A stretch of DNA of 5,843 nt from a bacterium (lineage in GTDB: Bacteria > Patescibacteriota > Gracilibacteria > JAUYGZ01 > DAOVYC01), in NCBI GenBank assembly GCA_030635805.1, contig DAOVYC010000044.1, positions 1 through 5,843 of the forward strand. The letters are read 5' to 3'. Positions 1 to 5,001 of the stretch are shown here, in pieces (within the stretch, counting starts at the first letter, position 1; each line of letters begins with the position of its first letter). The translations under genes were made by a program, and so were the position numbers. Under the pieces are notes generated by a model, which saw nothing but the letters and a program-made list of their open reading frames with translations, was not told the origin of the DNA and ran no database searches.

Positions 1-50
1 CTTGGAGTTTCGAAGTATTTGGGATTTGTAGTTTGGTGCTTGGGATTTAC
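1..50. repeat. degenerate word-like repeat at left edge
   Basis: This is a low-complexity stretch built from variants of short words such as 'gggattt', 'tttggtgctt' and 'agtttcgaagtattt'. No reading frame or RNA fold is apparent. Imperfect T/G-rich words of this kind are, from general familiarity, common between genes in CPR genomes. It may continue left of the window. Confidence 0.4.
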
Positions 51-71
51 TTTTTTTGTATTACAAAAAAA
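51..71. repeat. perfect 10-bp inverted repeat, T7/A7 flanked
   Basis: Seven T plus GTA (51-60) is mirrored exactly by TAC plus seven A (62-71) around a single central base (61). On the minus strand the A7 half becomes the U-tract that follows the closing stem of the structured RNA at 65-258. The arrangement could serve as a terminator tail and possibly act in both directions, but the stem is almost all A:T. Confidence 0.5.
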
Positions 72-84
72 GATCACTAGATGA
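65..84 (-). terminator. intrinsic terminator formed by the RNA's closing stem and U-tract
   Basis: Read on the minus strand, the 3' arm of a long-range stem (72-84) is followed at once by seven U residues (71 down to 65). The 5' arm of the stem is far away at 245-258, so the terminator closes the whole RNA instead of being a local hairpin. This polarity is a main reason for placing the RNA on the minus strand, since no comparable T-run follows the stem on the plus strand. Confidence 0.5.
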
Positions 85-258
85 AATGCCTGTGAGCGTA
101 GATCGAAGCTGACTCGGAAGCGTTCCCAGGAGAGACATATTTACCACAGTGGTGCCATATAGAATATGGGTAGACCAGGTCTGTGTTACCCCCACGGGGA
201 ACTGCCTTCCGGGTACACTTCGGTCTGCGTAACTACGCAGGATCTCATCTAGGTGATC
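65..258 (-). ncRNA. structured small RNA of about 190 nt, rod-shaped, family unknown (weakly 6S-like)
   Basis: Seen directly: a nested series of complementary segments spans the whole element. The closing stem is 72-84 with 245-258 (13 bp, one bulge). Inside it lie 104-108 with 218-222 (5 bp), 115-120 with 206-211 (6 bp), 122-127 with 197-202 (6 bp), and an apical arm of 145-149 with 181-185, TGGT (150-153) with ACCA (174-177), and 155-160 with 164-169 around a 3-nt loop. A side hairpin, 225-230 with 235-240, sits in a large internal bubble next to the closing stem. The minus strand is favoured because an extended -10 promoter puts the start at about 257-258, exactly where the stem begins, and a U7 tract follows the stem. 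The long rod with a bubble recalls 6S RNA, but I cannot match its conserved residues and the side hairpin is on the 5' strand. Sequence hallmarks of tmRNA, RNase P RNA and SRP domain IV were looked for and not found. Confidence 0.6.
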
Positions 259-263
259 GTATT

Positions 264-292
264 ATTATAACATTTTTGGATAGTTCGGTAAA
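264..292 (-). promoter_or_regulatory. sigma70-type promoter of the structured RNA
   Basis: On the minus strand there is a perfect -10 TATAAT (264-269) preceded by TGT, which makes an extended -10 (TGnTATAAT). A -35-like TTTACC (287-292) lies exactly 17 bp upstream and matches TTGACA at four of six positions. The predicted start, 6-7 nt downstream, is 257-258, the first base pair of the RNA's closing stem. This is the best-formed promoter in the window. Confidence 0.65.
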
Positions 293-316
293 TAGCAAAA
301 ACAGGCTCATTGTAAA

Positions 317-384
317 ATTACAAGATTACAAGATTCAAGATTACAAAATTACAAATCATGAAGTATGAATCATGAAGCATGAAG
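317..384. repeat. tandem degenerate octamer array (ATTACAAG then TCATGAAG words)
   Basis: Five head-to-tail units close to ATTACAAG/ATTACAAA (317-324, 325-332, 333-339, 340-347, 348-355) are followed by four units close to TCATGAAG (356-363, 364-369, 370-377, 378-384). The array lies between the small-RNA promoter and the end of the LapA-domain gene. It has no palindromic structure, no spacers and no credible coding content, so it is not a CRISPR. Confidence 0.6.
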
Positions 385-402
385 AAGGAGCTGCGGGGCT
401 GT

Positions 403-795
403 TTATTCTTCCATCACCTCATTATCTTCGATTTCCGGGGCTTCCTTCTTCGCTGAAGCTTCCTTCTTCGCCGAAGCTTCGAAGGACGAATCACTTGGTT
501 GTTCCGGAGTCTGAGGTGTTTTTAACGGGACTTCAGGAATATCCGATACTACCGGAATTTCTTCAGAATTTAGCTCTTCTTCGTTTTTTTCATTTTTTAA
601 ATCCTGGAAATAAGATCGGGTTAACCATCCAAGACCAATACCGAGTGCGGCGGTAATGAGCATGGGGACAGTGATAGGTATACTCATGCTACTAAAGAAA
701 AACAGAAACATTGCTGGATAAGCAATATTCTCGAAAGCAAGAATAAGGATAATTATTACGAGAATAATGATCGAATAGAATTTTAATTGCTTCAT
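403..795 (-). CDS. LapA-domain (DUF1049-like) two-helix membrane protein
   Basis: A 130-residue protein with two hydrophobic segments, about residues 7-21 and 41-59, separated by an FENIAYPAMFLFFF-type stretch. That is the layout of the LapA/DUF1049 family, where a first helix ending near a conserved N is followed by a short beta-like stretch and a Gly-rich second helix (here LGIGLGWL). In E. coli, LapA works with LapB in controlling lipopolysaccharide synthesis. A CPR cell would be expected to lack LPS, so the role here is unknown. The remaining 70 residues are an acidic, Pro/Glu/Lys-rich tail, probably cytoplasmic, containing a perfect EASAKK duplication (106-117). The start lies 2 bp after the trigger factor stop, so the gene is presumably co-transcribed and translationally coupled; no Shine-Dalgarno is visible. 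No hairpin plus T-run terminator is seen after the stop. The family call rests on the N-terminal 65 residues. Confidence 0.72.
   Translation of the reverse strand: MKQLKFYSIIILVIIILILAFENIAYPAMFLFFFSSMSIPITVPMLITAALGIGLGWLTRSYFQDLKNEKNEEELNSEEIPVVSDIPEVPLKTPQTPEQPSDSSFEASAKKEASAKKEAPEIEDNEVMEE
440..475 (-). repeat. 18-bp in-frame tandem duplication in the LapA-domain gene
   Basis: Copy one is 440-457 and copy two is 458-475. They match at 17 of 18 positions, and a partial third copy starts at 476. Each copy encodes the hexapeptide EASAKK in the charged C-terminal tail. Such a unit can expand or contract without shifting frame. Confidence 0.8.
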
Positions 796-797
796 TT

Positions 798-2078
798 TTA
801 TTGAGGTAAGATTTTATGAACAGTTTTTTGCATCTTGAGTTGATGCTTGAGTGATACGTAATTTTGAGAACCTTTTTCGAATTTTTTTCTAATATTATCC
901 TGCTCTTTTTCATCATATCTTTCAAGTATTTTCTTGATCTCCCGGTCGGCTTCTTCGTCTGTTACTTCAATTTTTTCCAGTTTGGAAATTTCATAAATTC
1001 CCAGCTGGAGCTTAACTCGGTTTTCCGCTTCCGGCTTTAGACTTTCCTTGAATTCTTCCTCCGTTTTCTTTAAATGCTGAAGGTAAACTTCAAAAGACAA
1101 GCCCTGATACACAATACGTTGTTTAATCTCTTTAATCATTTGCTCCTGTTCTTCTTTAATGAGGACTTCGGGTAACTCTGTCTTGATAAGACTAATAAGT
1201 TTACTATAGAACTCATTTTCCACTCGTTGTTTTTCATTTTCCTTACCCTGTTTCTGCAGAGTTGATTCTATTTCTTTTTCGAATTCTTCTTTTTTCATTT
1301 CTTTTCCAAATACTTTTTTGGTTAATTCTCCGTCAATTTCCGGTGTTTGAAGTTCTTCGATGCGATTTACCTTTACTTTAAACACTATTTTTTTCCCGGC
1401 TATGTTCTTATTGTGATAATCTTTGGGGAAAGTGATTTCAAACTCTTTTTCCCCGCCCTTTTTTAGGCCTATAATTTCATCTTCGAAACCGGGAGCCATA
1501 TTCTCCTCACCGATAATAATGGGGTGATTTTTGGAGGCAGTGTTATCTAACGGAACACCATCCGGTGTTTTTCCTTCAAAATCAATTTCAGCCTTATCTC
1601 CTTTTTGTACAGCCCTGTCTACTTCCTTTCCTATTCTATTTCTTTTGAGAATATCTTCAATTACCTGATCTGCCTCTTTTTTGGTAATGTTTACCTCTTT
1701 TTTATCTACGGTTATGTTCTTATATTCTCCTATGACGAGTTCCGGTCTTACGGGTACTTTCCATTTAAGGCTGAGAGGAGAAAAAGCTTCAATTTCTAGT
1801 TGTGGTTCGCCAATAGGGTAAATTTTATTTTCCTCAATAGCTTTCACCCAAATATCCGGTAAAGCATTATGAACAACCTGAATCTTCAACTTTTCGGGAT
1901 CTATATGCTCTCTGGCTACTTTTTCCGGGATACATCCCTCACGAAACCCCTTAATATTAAGCTTGGAAGAAAGCTCTTTTAGGGATTGTTCTTCATATTT
2001 TTCTAAAAGTTTTTCGTCGATATCGGAGACGATAATTTCAACTTCTGATTTTGGGAGGTTTTTGATGGTAAATTTCAT
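798..2078 (-). CDS. tig: trigger factor, ribosome-associated chaperone/peptidyl-prolyl isomerase
   Basis: At 426 residues this is a full-length trigger factor (usual length about 430). Domain order is intact. The N-terminal ribosome-binding domain (about 1-115) carries the tail-loop signature as GFREGCIP at 44-51. An FKBP-type PPIase domain (about 155-240) runs from GDKAEIDFEG through IIIGEENMAPGFEDEIIGLKKGGEKEF. A long helical, Lys/Glu-rich C-terminal chaperone domain (about 250-426) includes GLSFEVYLQHL (326-336). In the family, the protein docks at the ribosomal exit tunnel (L23) and shields nascent chains. Oddly, both lysines of the canonical GFRxGxxP loop (GFRKGKxP in E. coli) are replaced, by Glu and Cys, while Phe-Arg is kept. 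The ATG at 2078 gives the natural N-terminus (MKFTIKNLPKSEVEI); no Shine-Dalgarno is evident before it. It is divergent from the anti-sigma gene and followed after 2 bp by the LapA-domain gene. Confidence 0.95.
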   Translation of the reverse strand: MKFTIKNLPKSEVEIIVSDIDEKLLEKYEEQSLKELSSKLNIKGFREGCIPEKVAREHIDPEKLKIQVVHNALPDIWVKAIEENKIYPIGEPQLEIEAFSPLSLKWKVPVRPELVIGEYKNITVDKKEVNITKKEADQVIEDILKRNRIGKEVDRAVQKGDKAEIDFEGKTPDGVPLDNTASKNHPIIIGEENMAPGFEDEIIGLKKGGEKEFEITFPKDYHNKNIAGKKIVFKVKVNRIEELQTPEIDGELTKKVFGKEMKKEEFEKEIESTLQKQGKENEKQRVENEFYSKLISLIKTELPEVLIKEEQEQMIKEIKQRIVYQGLSFEVYLQHLKKTEEEFKESLKPEAENRVKLQLGIYEISKLEKIEVTDEEADREIKKILERYDEKEQDNIRKKFEKGSQNYVSLKHQLKMQKTVHKILPQ

Positions 2079-2102
2079 CTTTATTTGGTTAATTTCCGCA
2101 GT

Positions 2103-2108
2103 ATTGTA
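2103..2108 (-). promoter_or_regulatory. possible -10 box for tig
   Basis: On the minus strand this reads TACAAT, five of six matches to the -10 consensus, about 25 nt upstream of the tig ATG. No good -35 is seen 16-18 bp further upstream, so the call is tentative. The predicted leader would be only about 17 nt. Confidence 0.3.
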
Positions 2109-2120
2109 AAGGAAAAGCTT

Positions 2121-2148
2121 GAAACATGAAACATAAAACTTAAAACAC
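2121..2148. repeat. tandem degenerate heptamer array between divergent genes
   Basis: Four head-to-tail units: GAAACAT (2121-2127), GAAACAT (2128-2134), AAAACTT (2135-2141) and AAAACAC (2142-2148). They sit in the 165-bp region between tig and the anti-sigma gene. The style is the same as the octamer array at 317-384 although the words differ. Confidence 0.5.
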
Positions 2149-2180
2149 GGAATGGGGGACAGATTTTTTTATGTTTTAGA

Positions 2181-2209
2181 TGGATTTTTATGCTTATATT
2201 TGCTATAAT
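2181..2209 (+). promoter_or_regulatory. extended -10 promoter for the anti-sigma/STAS operon
   Basis: A perfect TATAAT (2204-2209) is preceded by TGC, giving an extended -10 (TGnTATAAT). The hexamer 17 bp upstream (2181-2186, TGGATT) is a poor -35, as often tolerated with extended -10 boxes. The predicted start is near 2216, about 28 nt before the ATG at 2244. The leader contains a small hairpin, AGGAT (2224-2228) with ATCCT (2233-2237) around TTTT, just upstream of a weak GGA ribosome binding site. Confidence 0.55.
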
Positions 2210-2243
2210 GTACAAATGAATAGAGGATTTTTATCCTGGAAAT

Positions 2244-2666
2244 ATGGCAAAAAGTGTTCAAAGTACTTCCCTGATTATACCGGCTGACACTCGGTTTGTG
2301 GCCAGTGTTCGGGTTTTTGCTTATGAATTTATGAAACAAGTTAAGGCGTCCGAGAAAGACGCAAAGAGAACTGAGTTTATCGTGGGTGAATTATGCACTA
2401 ATGCTATTGAGTATGGGAAATCCGTTTCGGCCAGTGTACAGCTTAAATTGATTTTAGAAGGGTCCAATTCGATGAGAATTGAATGTATTAACTCACTGGA
2501 AGATTCTTCCATTACGGCAGAGAGCATTGTAGAACGGTTTCATAAAGAAGTGGATGAAAGCTCTAAGCGGGGGAGAGGTCTTTTTGTTGTTCGTCAGTGG
2601 ACAAAAAACGCACTTATTGAAGAGATAGATGGTGGCATTAAGATTTCTGTTGTACAATTATTCTAG
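2244..2666 (+). CDS. RsbW/SpoIIAB-like anti-sigma factor, HATPase_c_2 (GHKL) domain
   Basis: A 140-residue single-domain protein of the usual size for RsbW/SpoIIAB anti-sigma serine kinases. The ATP-binding N-box is ELCTNAIEYG (E49, N53) and a G2 box is GRGLFVVRQW (110-119). In the family, such a protein holds a sigma factor, or another target, inactive and phosphorylates its STAS antagonist. Where RsbW and SpoIIAB carry the G1 box (DxGxG), this protein has INSLEDSS (82-89), with neither the Asp-x-Gly nor the glycines, so ATP affinity or kinase activity may differ. The STAS gene follows after 23 bp, which is the classical pairing. It is the first gene of the plus-strand run, behind an extended -10 promoter and a weak GGA ribosome binding site. 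The family call is firm; the target is unknown because no sigma factor is visible nearby. Confidence 0.85.
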   Translation: MAKSVQSTSLIIPADTRFVASVRVFAYEFMKQVKASEKDAKRTEFIVGELCTNAIEYGKSVSASVQLKLILEGSNSMRIECINSLEDSSITAESIVERFHKEVDESSKRGRGLFVVRQWTKNALIEEIDGGIKISVVQLF

Positions 2667-2669
2667 ATT

Positions 2670-2675
2670 TATAAT
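2670..2675 (+). promoter_or_regulatory. TATAAT box between anti-sigma and STAS genes
   Basis: A perfect -10 hexamer lies in the 23-bp gap, 14 nt before the STAS start codon. No convincing -35 and no TG extension are present. If used, it would start transcription about 8 nt before the ATG, which could let the STAS gene be made in excess of its partner. Confidence 0.25.
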
Positions 2676-2689
2676 CTTATGTTTTTATT

Positions 2690-3058
2690 ATGTCAGATGT
2701 TCAAGTAAATATTTCCCCTATCGAAGGAGCCGGTGCCGATAAAGCATATATTATTGCTATAAGTGGGCAGTTGGATGAGACAAATGTGGATGAGCAATCT
2801 AAGCAGATTTATGACCTTCTTGAAAAAGAAGGCGCAAAGATCAATATTATTTTAGATATTAGTGAACTTACCTACATGAATTCCAAGTCGATTGGATATC
2901 TTACCGACTGGTATACGAAGGTGAACGAAGCTGGTGGCAAGCTTGTAGTGTCCGGGGCTCAGGATAGTGTTTTGGATGTGCTTACGGTGGTGGGGATTAC
3001 CAATTTGATTCAGCACTATCCCAAATTAGACGAAGCCAAGCAAGCCCTTTCAGCTTAG
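2690..3058 (+). CDS. STAS-domain anti-sigma factor antagonist (RsbV/SpoIIAA-like)
   Basis: A 122-residue single STAS domain, close to the usual RsbV/SpoIIAA length with a short extra N-terminus. Features seen: the early strand and turn AYIIAISGQLDETNVDEQ (19-36), the central strand NIILDISELTYMNSKSIGYL (52-71), and the later AGGKLVVSGAQDSVLDVLTVVGITNLI (81-107). S65 aligns with the serine phosphorylated in SpoIIAA (Ser58) and RsbV (Ser56), so phosphorylation control is likely. The preceding Asp of the DS[ST]G motif is Asn here (N64) and the motif reads NSKSIG. In the family, the unphosphorylated form binds the RsbW-type kinase and frees its target. The gene sits 23 bp after its presumed partner and 7 bp before the PfkB kinase. 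No Shine-Dalgarno is seen before the ATG. Confidence 0.88.
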   Translation: MSDVQVNISPIEGAGADKAYIIAISGQLDETNVDEQSKQIYDLLEKEGAKINIILDISELTYMNSKSIGYLTDWYTKVNEAGGKLVVSGAQDSVLDVLTVVGITNLIQHYPKLDEAKQALSA

Positions 3059-3065
3059 TAATGAT

Positions 3066-4148
3066 ATGAAATTTGATGTTGTAACTATTGGTAGCGCTGT
3101 TTTTGATCTCTTTCTCCGACCGGAGAAAGAGTCTATTTTTCATATGGACACCAAAGGAGGATCACATACTTTTTTGGCCTTTCCCCATGGTGAAAAACTT
3201 GAAATAGGTGATATTCATCGTGAGTTTGGCGGCGGGGCTTCCAATGTTGCCGTAAATGTTTCGGTAATGGGTCTGAAGTCCGCAATTGTTGCCAGAATTG
3301 CGGATGATCATTACGGAAATAACATTGTGAAAAATTTCAAAAAACAGAAAGTTTGTATTGATGGTTTGGAATTAATAAAGAATGAGAAAAGCGGGTTTTC
3401 GGTTATCATTAATTCATATGATGGTGAACGTACGGTTCTTTATTCACGTGGAGTGAACAATCTCAGTCCAAAAAAATCAATATCAAAAATGATTAGTAAT
3501 GGTAAGTGGGTTCATATCACCTCGCTTCCGGATGATATAGATGTTCTGCTTGATACTGTTTTGAAGGGTAAAAAAAAGAGGAAAGGGCTTAAAATATCCT
3601 GGAATCCGGGAACTCATCAGCTTAAAAAAGGGTTTATGTATTTTAAGAGATTTTTGAATAAAACAGATGTCTTGTTTTTAAATCGTGAAGAGCTGGAGCT
3701 TTTCTCCCACACTAAATCCTGTCGGTACAAAAAATCGATTCAGAAAAAAATCATTAATTCTTATCATGAAAAGATGGTATCCCATAAAAAAGATTCTCTT
3801 TTCTGTGTTTATGATATCCGTAAGCCGGTGAGGAAATTATTACAAGCAGGGGTAAAGGTGGTGGTGGTGACCGATGGGCGAAGAGGAGCTCAGTATTTTG
3901 ATAAAAATAATCACTTTTTTGTTCCTTGCGGAGAAAATACTCCCGTAGCAACCCTGGGGGCGGGTGATGCTTTTTGTTCCGGTTTTATTGCCGGAATGAT
4001 ATATAGTGAAGAACTGCAGATAGCTCTTAAGTACGCTACGTTGAATGCCGGTTCGGTGGTTTCGAAGTTTGGGGCTCAGGAGGGGATCATGAAAAGAAAA
4101 GAGCTTGAGAAGAAGATTGATGAGTTTCAAGTACTGGATATGAATTAG
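3066..4148 (+). CDS. PfkB-family (ribokinase-like) carbohydrate or nucleoside kinase
   Basis: A 360-residue cytoplasmic kinase that transfers phosphate from ATP to a sugar or nucleoside hydroxyl. Both PfkB signatures are present: FGGGASNVAVNVSVMGL (54-70) for substrate binding, and TLGAGDAFCSGFIAGM (296-311), with D301 of GAGD as catalytic base. The NxxE motif is NREE (206-209), and VVVVTDGRRGA (265-275) is the strand and loop before the ATP site. The length exceeds ribokinase (about 310). The extra length lies in an N-terminal lid region (about 20-52) and a basic, Lys/His-rich insertion (about 214-250) between the NxxE strand and the nucleotide half. The substrate cannot be read from sequence. 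The start lies 7 bp after the STAS stop without a visible Shine-Dalgarno; the upstream ATG at 3061 is closed after two codons, so 3066 is the choice. Probably co-transcribed with the partner-switching pair. Confidence 0.88.
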   Translation: MKFDVVTIGSAVFDLFLRPEKESIFHMDTKGGSHTFLAFPHGEKLEIGDIHREFGGGASNVAVNVSVMGLKSAIVARIADDHYGNNIVKNFKKQKVCIDGLELIKNEKSGFSVIINSYDGERTVLYSRGVNNLSPKKSISKMISNGKWVHITSLPDDIDVLLDTVLKGKKKRKGLKISWNPGTHQLKKGFMYFKRFLNKTDVLFLNREELELFSHTKSCRYKKSIQKKIINSYHEKMVSHKKDSLFCVYDIRKPVRKLLQAGVKVVVVTDGRRGAQYFDKNNHFFVPCGENTPVATLGAGDAFCSGFIAGMIYSEELQIALKYATLNAGSVVSKFGAQEGIMKRKELEKKIDEFQVLDMN

Positions 4149-4169
4149 ATACTGGGGCCAGGAAGGAGT

Positions 4170-4202
4170 ATGAGTGTTGTAATTAGAGACATGACGTATT
4201 AG
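4170..4202 (+). other. 10-codon minigene with a strong Shine-Dalgarno, upstream of lgt
   Basis: A purine-rich site at 4160-4168 (AGGA then AGGAG) precedes an ATG at 4170 that opens a 10-codon frame (MSVVIRDMTY), closed by TAG at 4200-4202. It lies in the 74-bp gap between the PfkB gene and lgt, which is otherwise gene-free. It could be a leader peptide coupled to lgt. It could equally be chance, because purine-rich words of this kind also occur in the degenerate repeats. Confidence 0.2.
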
Positions 4203-4222
4203 AATTGACGGGATTTTTTTAG

Positions 4223-4993
4223 ATGTGTTTTATGTATCCAATTCTTTTTTCCATTGGACCGGTTTCTTTTCATTCGTATGGAGTGATTGTATCTATTGGA
4301 TTTTTTGTTGCGGCTCTTTTTCTTATTCGCCTGACTGAAAAAGCTTCGTTGAATTTGCAGTTTGTTGCCGATCACTTTTTTCCGTTTCTTATTTTATCCT
4401 TCATAGGGGCCAGAATTTCATATGTTCTGTTGTACTGGGAAGAGTTTTCTTTTGATTTGTGGAGAATTCTTTATATATGGGAAGGGGGATTTTTACTGTG
4501 GGGAGGGATAATCTCTTTTCTTTTGGTTTTTTACTATTATTCCAAGCGTAATAAAGAAGATTTTTCTTTATGGTTAAGTGTATTTATTACCCCGTCTATT
4601 TTGTGGTCCTTTTTTGAGAGTATTGGAGCTTTTTTGGATGGGAGAGATTTTGGAACTCAAACAACCCTTCCCTGGGGAGTTCAATTTGATAATCCGGCTG
4701 TGCCGTTTGCCGGCGTATCTGTTCATCCGACACAATTATATTGCGCCTTCTTTTTTATTTTATTTTTTCTATGGTTGAAAATGAAGTGGAGAAATAAAAG
4801 CAATGTTTTGAAAATGTTTGGATATGCTGGTATTTTTATATATTCGGTTTTTATGTTTCTGATTGATTTTTTTCATGGAGATTTTATTCCGTATTTTTTT
4901 GGACTTCGAGCGACGCAAGTTATATCACTTTTGGTTGCTATTTTTTTCCTAATTCATTATTTATTAAAAAGATCCAGTGTTAAAACTATATAA
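4223..4993 (+). CDS. lgt: Lgt-like prolipoprotein diacylglyceryl transferase with altered active-site residues
   Basis: A 256-residue polytopic membrane protein with about seven hydrophobic segments. Family landmarks: SIGPVSFHSYGVIVSIGF (10-27), GARISYVLLY (62-71), WEGGFLLWGG (86-95), IGAFLDGRDFG (134-144), LPWGVQF (149-155), HPTQLY (168-173) and RATQVISL (229-236). Lgt moves diacylglycerol from phosphatidylglycerol to the lipobox cysteine of prolipoproteins. Compared with the E. coli motifs, His103 is Trp (W93), Arg143 of GRxGNF is Ser (S133), Asn146 is Ala (A136) and Arg239 is Met (M211). Tyr235 is kept (Y207). Activity is therefore uncertain. The ATG at 4223 has a GGGA site 9 nt upstream; an in-frame ATG at 4232 (MYPILFSIGP) would give a more typical Lgt start and is possible. 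The next gene follows after 8 bp. Confidence 0.85.
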   Translation: MCFMYPILFSIGPVSFHSYGVIVSIGFFVAALFLIRLTEKASLNLQFVADHFFPFLILSFIGARISYVLLYWEEFSFDLWRILYIWEGGFLLWGGIISFLLVFYYYSKRNKEDFSLWLSVFITPSILWSFFESIGAFLDGRDFGTQTTLPWGVQFDNPAVPFAGVSVHPTQLYCAFFFILFFLWLKMKWRNKSNVLKMFGYAGIFIYSVFMFLIDFFHGDFIPYFFGLRATQVISLLVAIFFLIHYLLKRSSVKTI

Positions 4994-4994
4994 T
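4989..4994 (+). promoter_or_regulatory. TATAAT box overlapping the lgt stop codon
   Basis: A perfect -10 hexamer covers the lgt stop and ends 7 nt before the ATG at 5002. If active, it would start transcription at or within a base or two of the start codon, giving a leaderless mRNA. No -35 match or TG extension is seen. Confidence 0.25.
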
Positions 4995-5001
4995 TTATAT
5001 C

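Noticed and set aside
72..258. Structured RNA transcribed from the plus strand
   Set aside because: The fold is symmetric, but on the plus strand the upstream promoter match is poor and no T-tract follows the stem. The minus strand has both signals.
72..258. tRNA, tmRNA, RNase P or SRP RNA
   Set aside because: No T-loop, no tmRNA ends, no conserved P4 motifs of RNase P and no SRP domain IV GGUCAGG partner; the CCGGAAGG resemblance is isolated.
183..368. 61-codon plus-strand open frame over the left region
   Set aside because: It lies across the paired arms of the structured RNA and then the octamer repeats. The protein ends in repeat-encoded QDYKIQDYKI and resembles no family.
317..384. Possible CRISPR array
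   Set aside because: The units are contiguous 7-8 bp words without spacers, and no cas genes are nearby.
372..656. 94-codon plus-strand open frame
   Set aside because: It is the antisense shadow of the LapA-domain gene; its Ser/Pro/Leu runs simply mirror the charged tail codons and tandem repeat.
692..925. 77-codon minus-strand frame spanning the tig/LapA junction
   Set aside because: It overlaps both recognised genes in another frame and has no family resemblance.
2216..2286. Upstream ATG frame overlapping the anti-sigma start
   Set aside because: The frame is about 22 codons, has no ribosome binding site and runs out of frame through the recognised domain. It would matter only if the transcript started exactly at 2216.
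3840..4130. 96-codon minus-strand frame inside the PfkB gene
   Set aside because: It is antisense to the conserved GAGD signature region, so its openness is explained by the codon use of the kinase.
4205..4233. TTGACG with a weak TTTTAT as a promoter for lgt
   Set aside because: The predicted transcription start would fall inside the lgt coding region, downstream of both candidate start codons.
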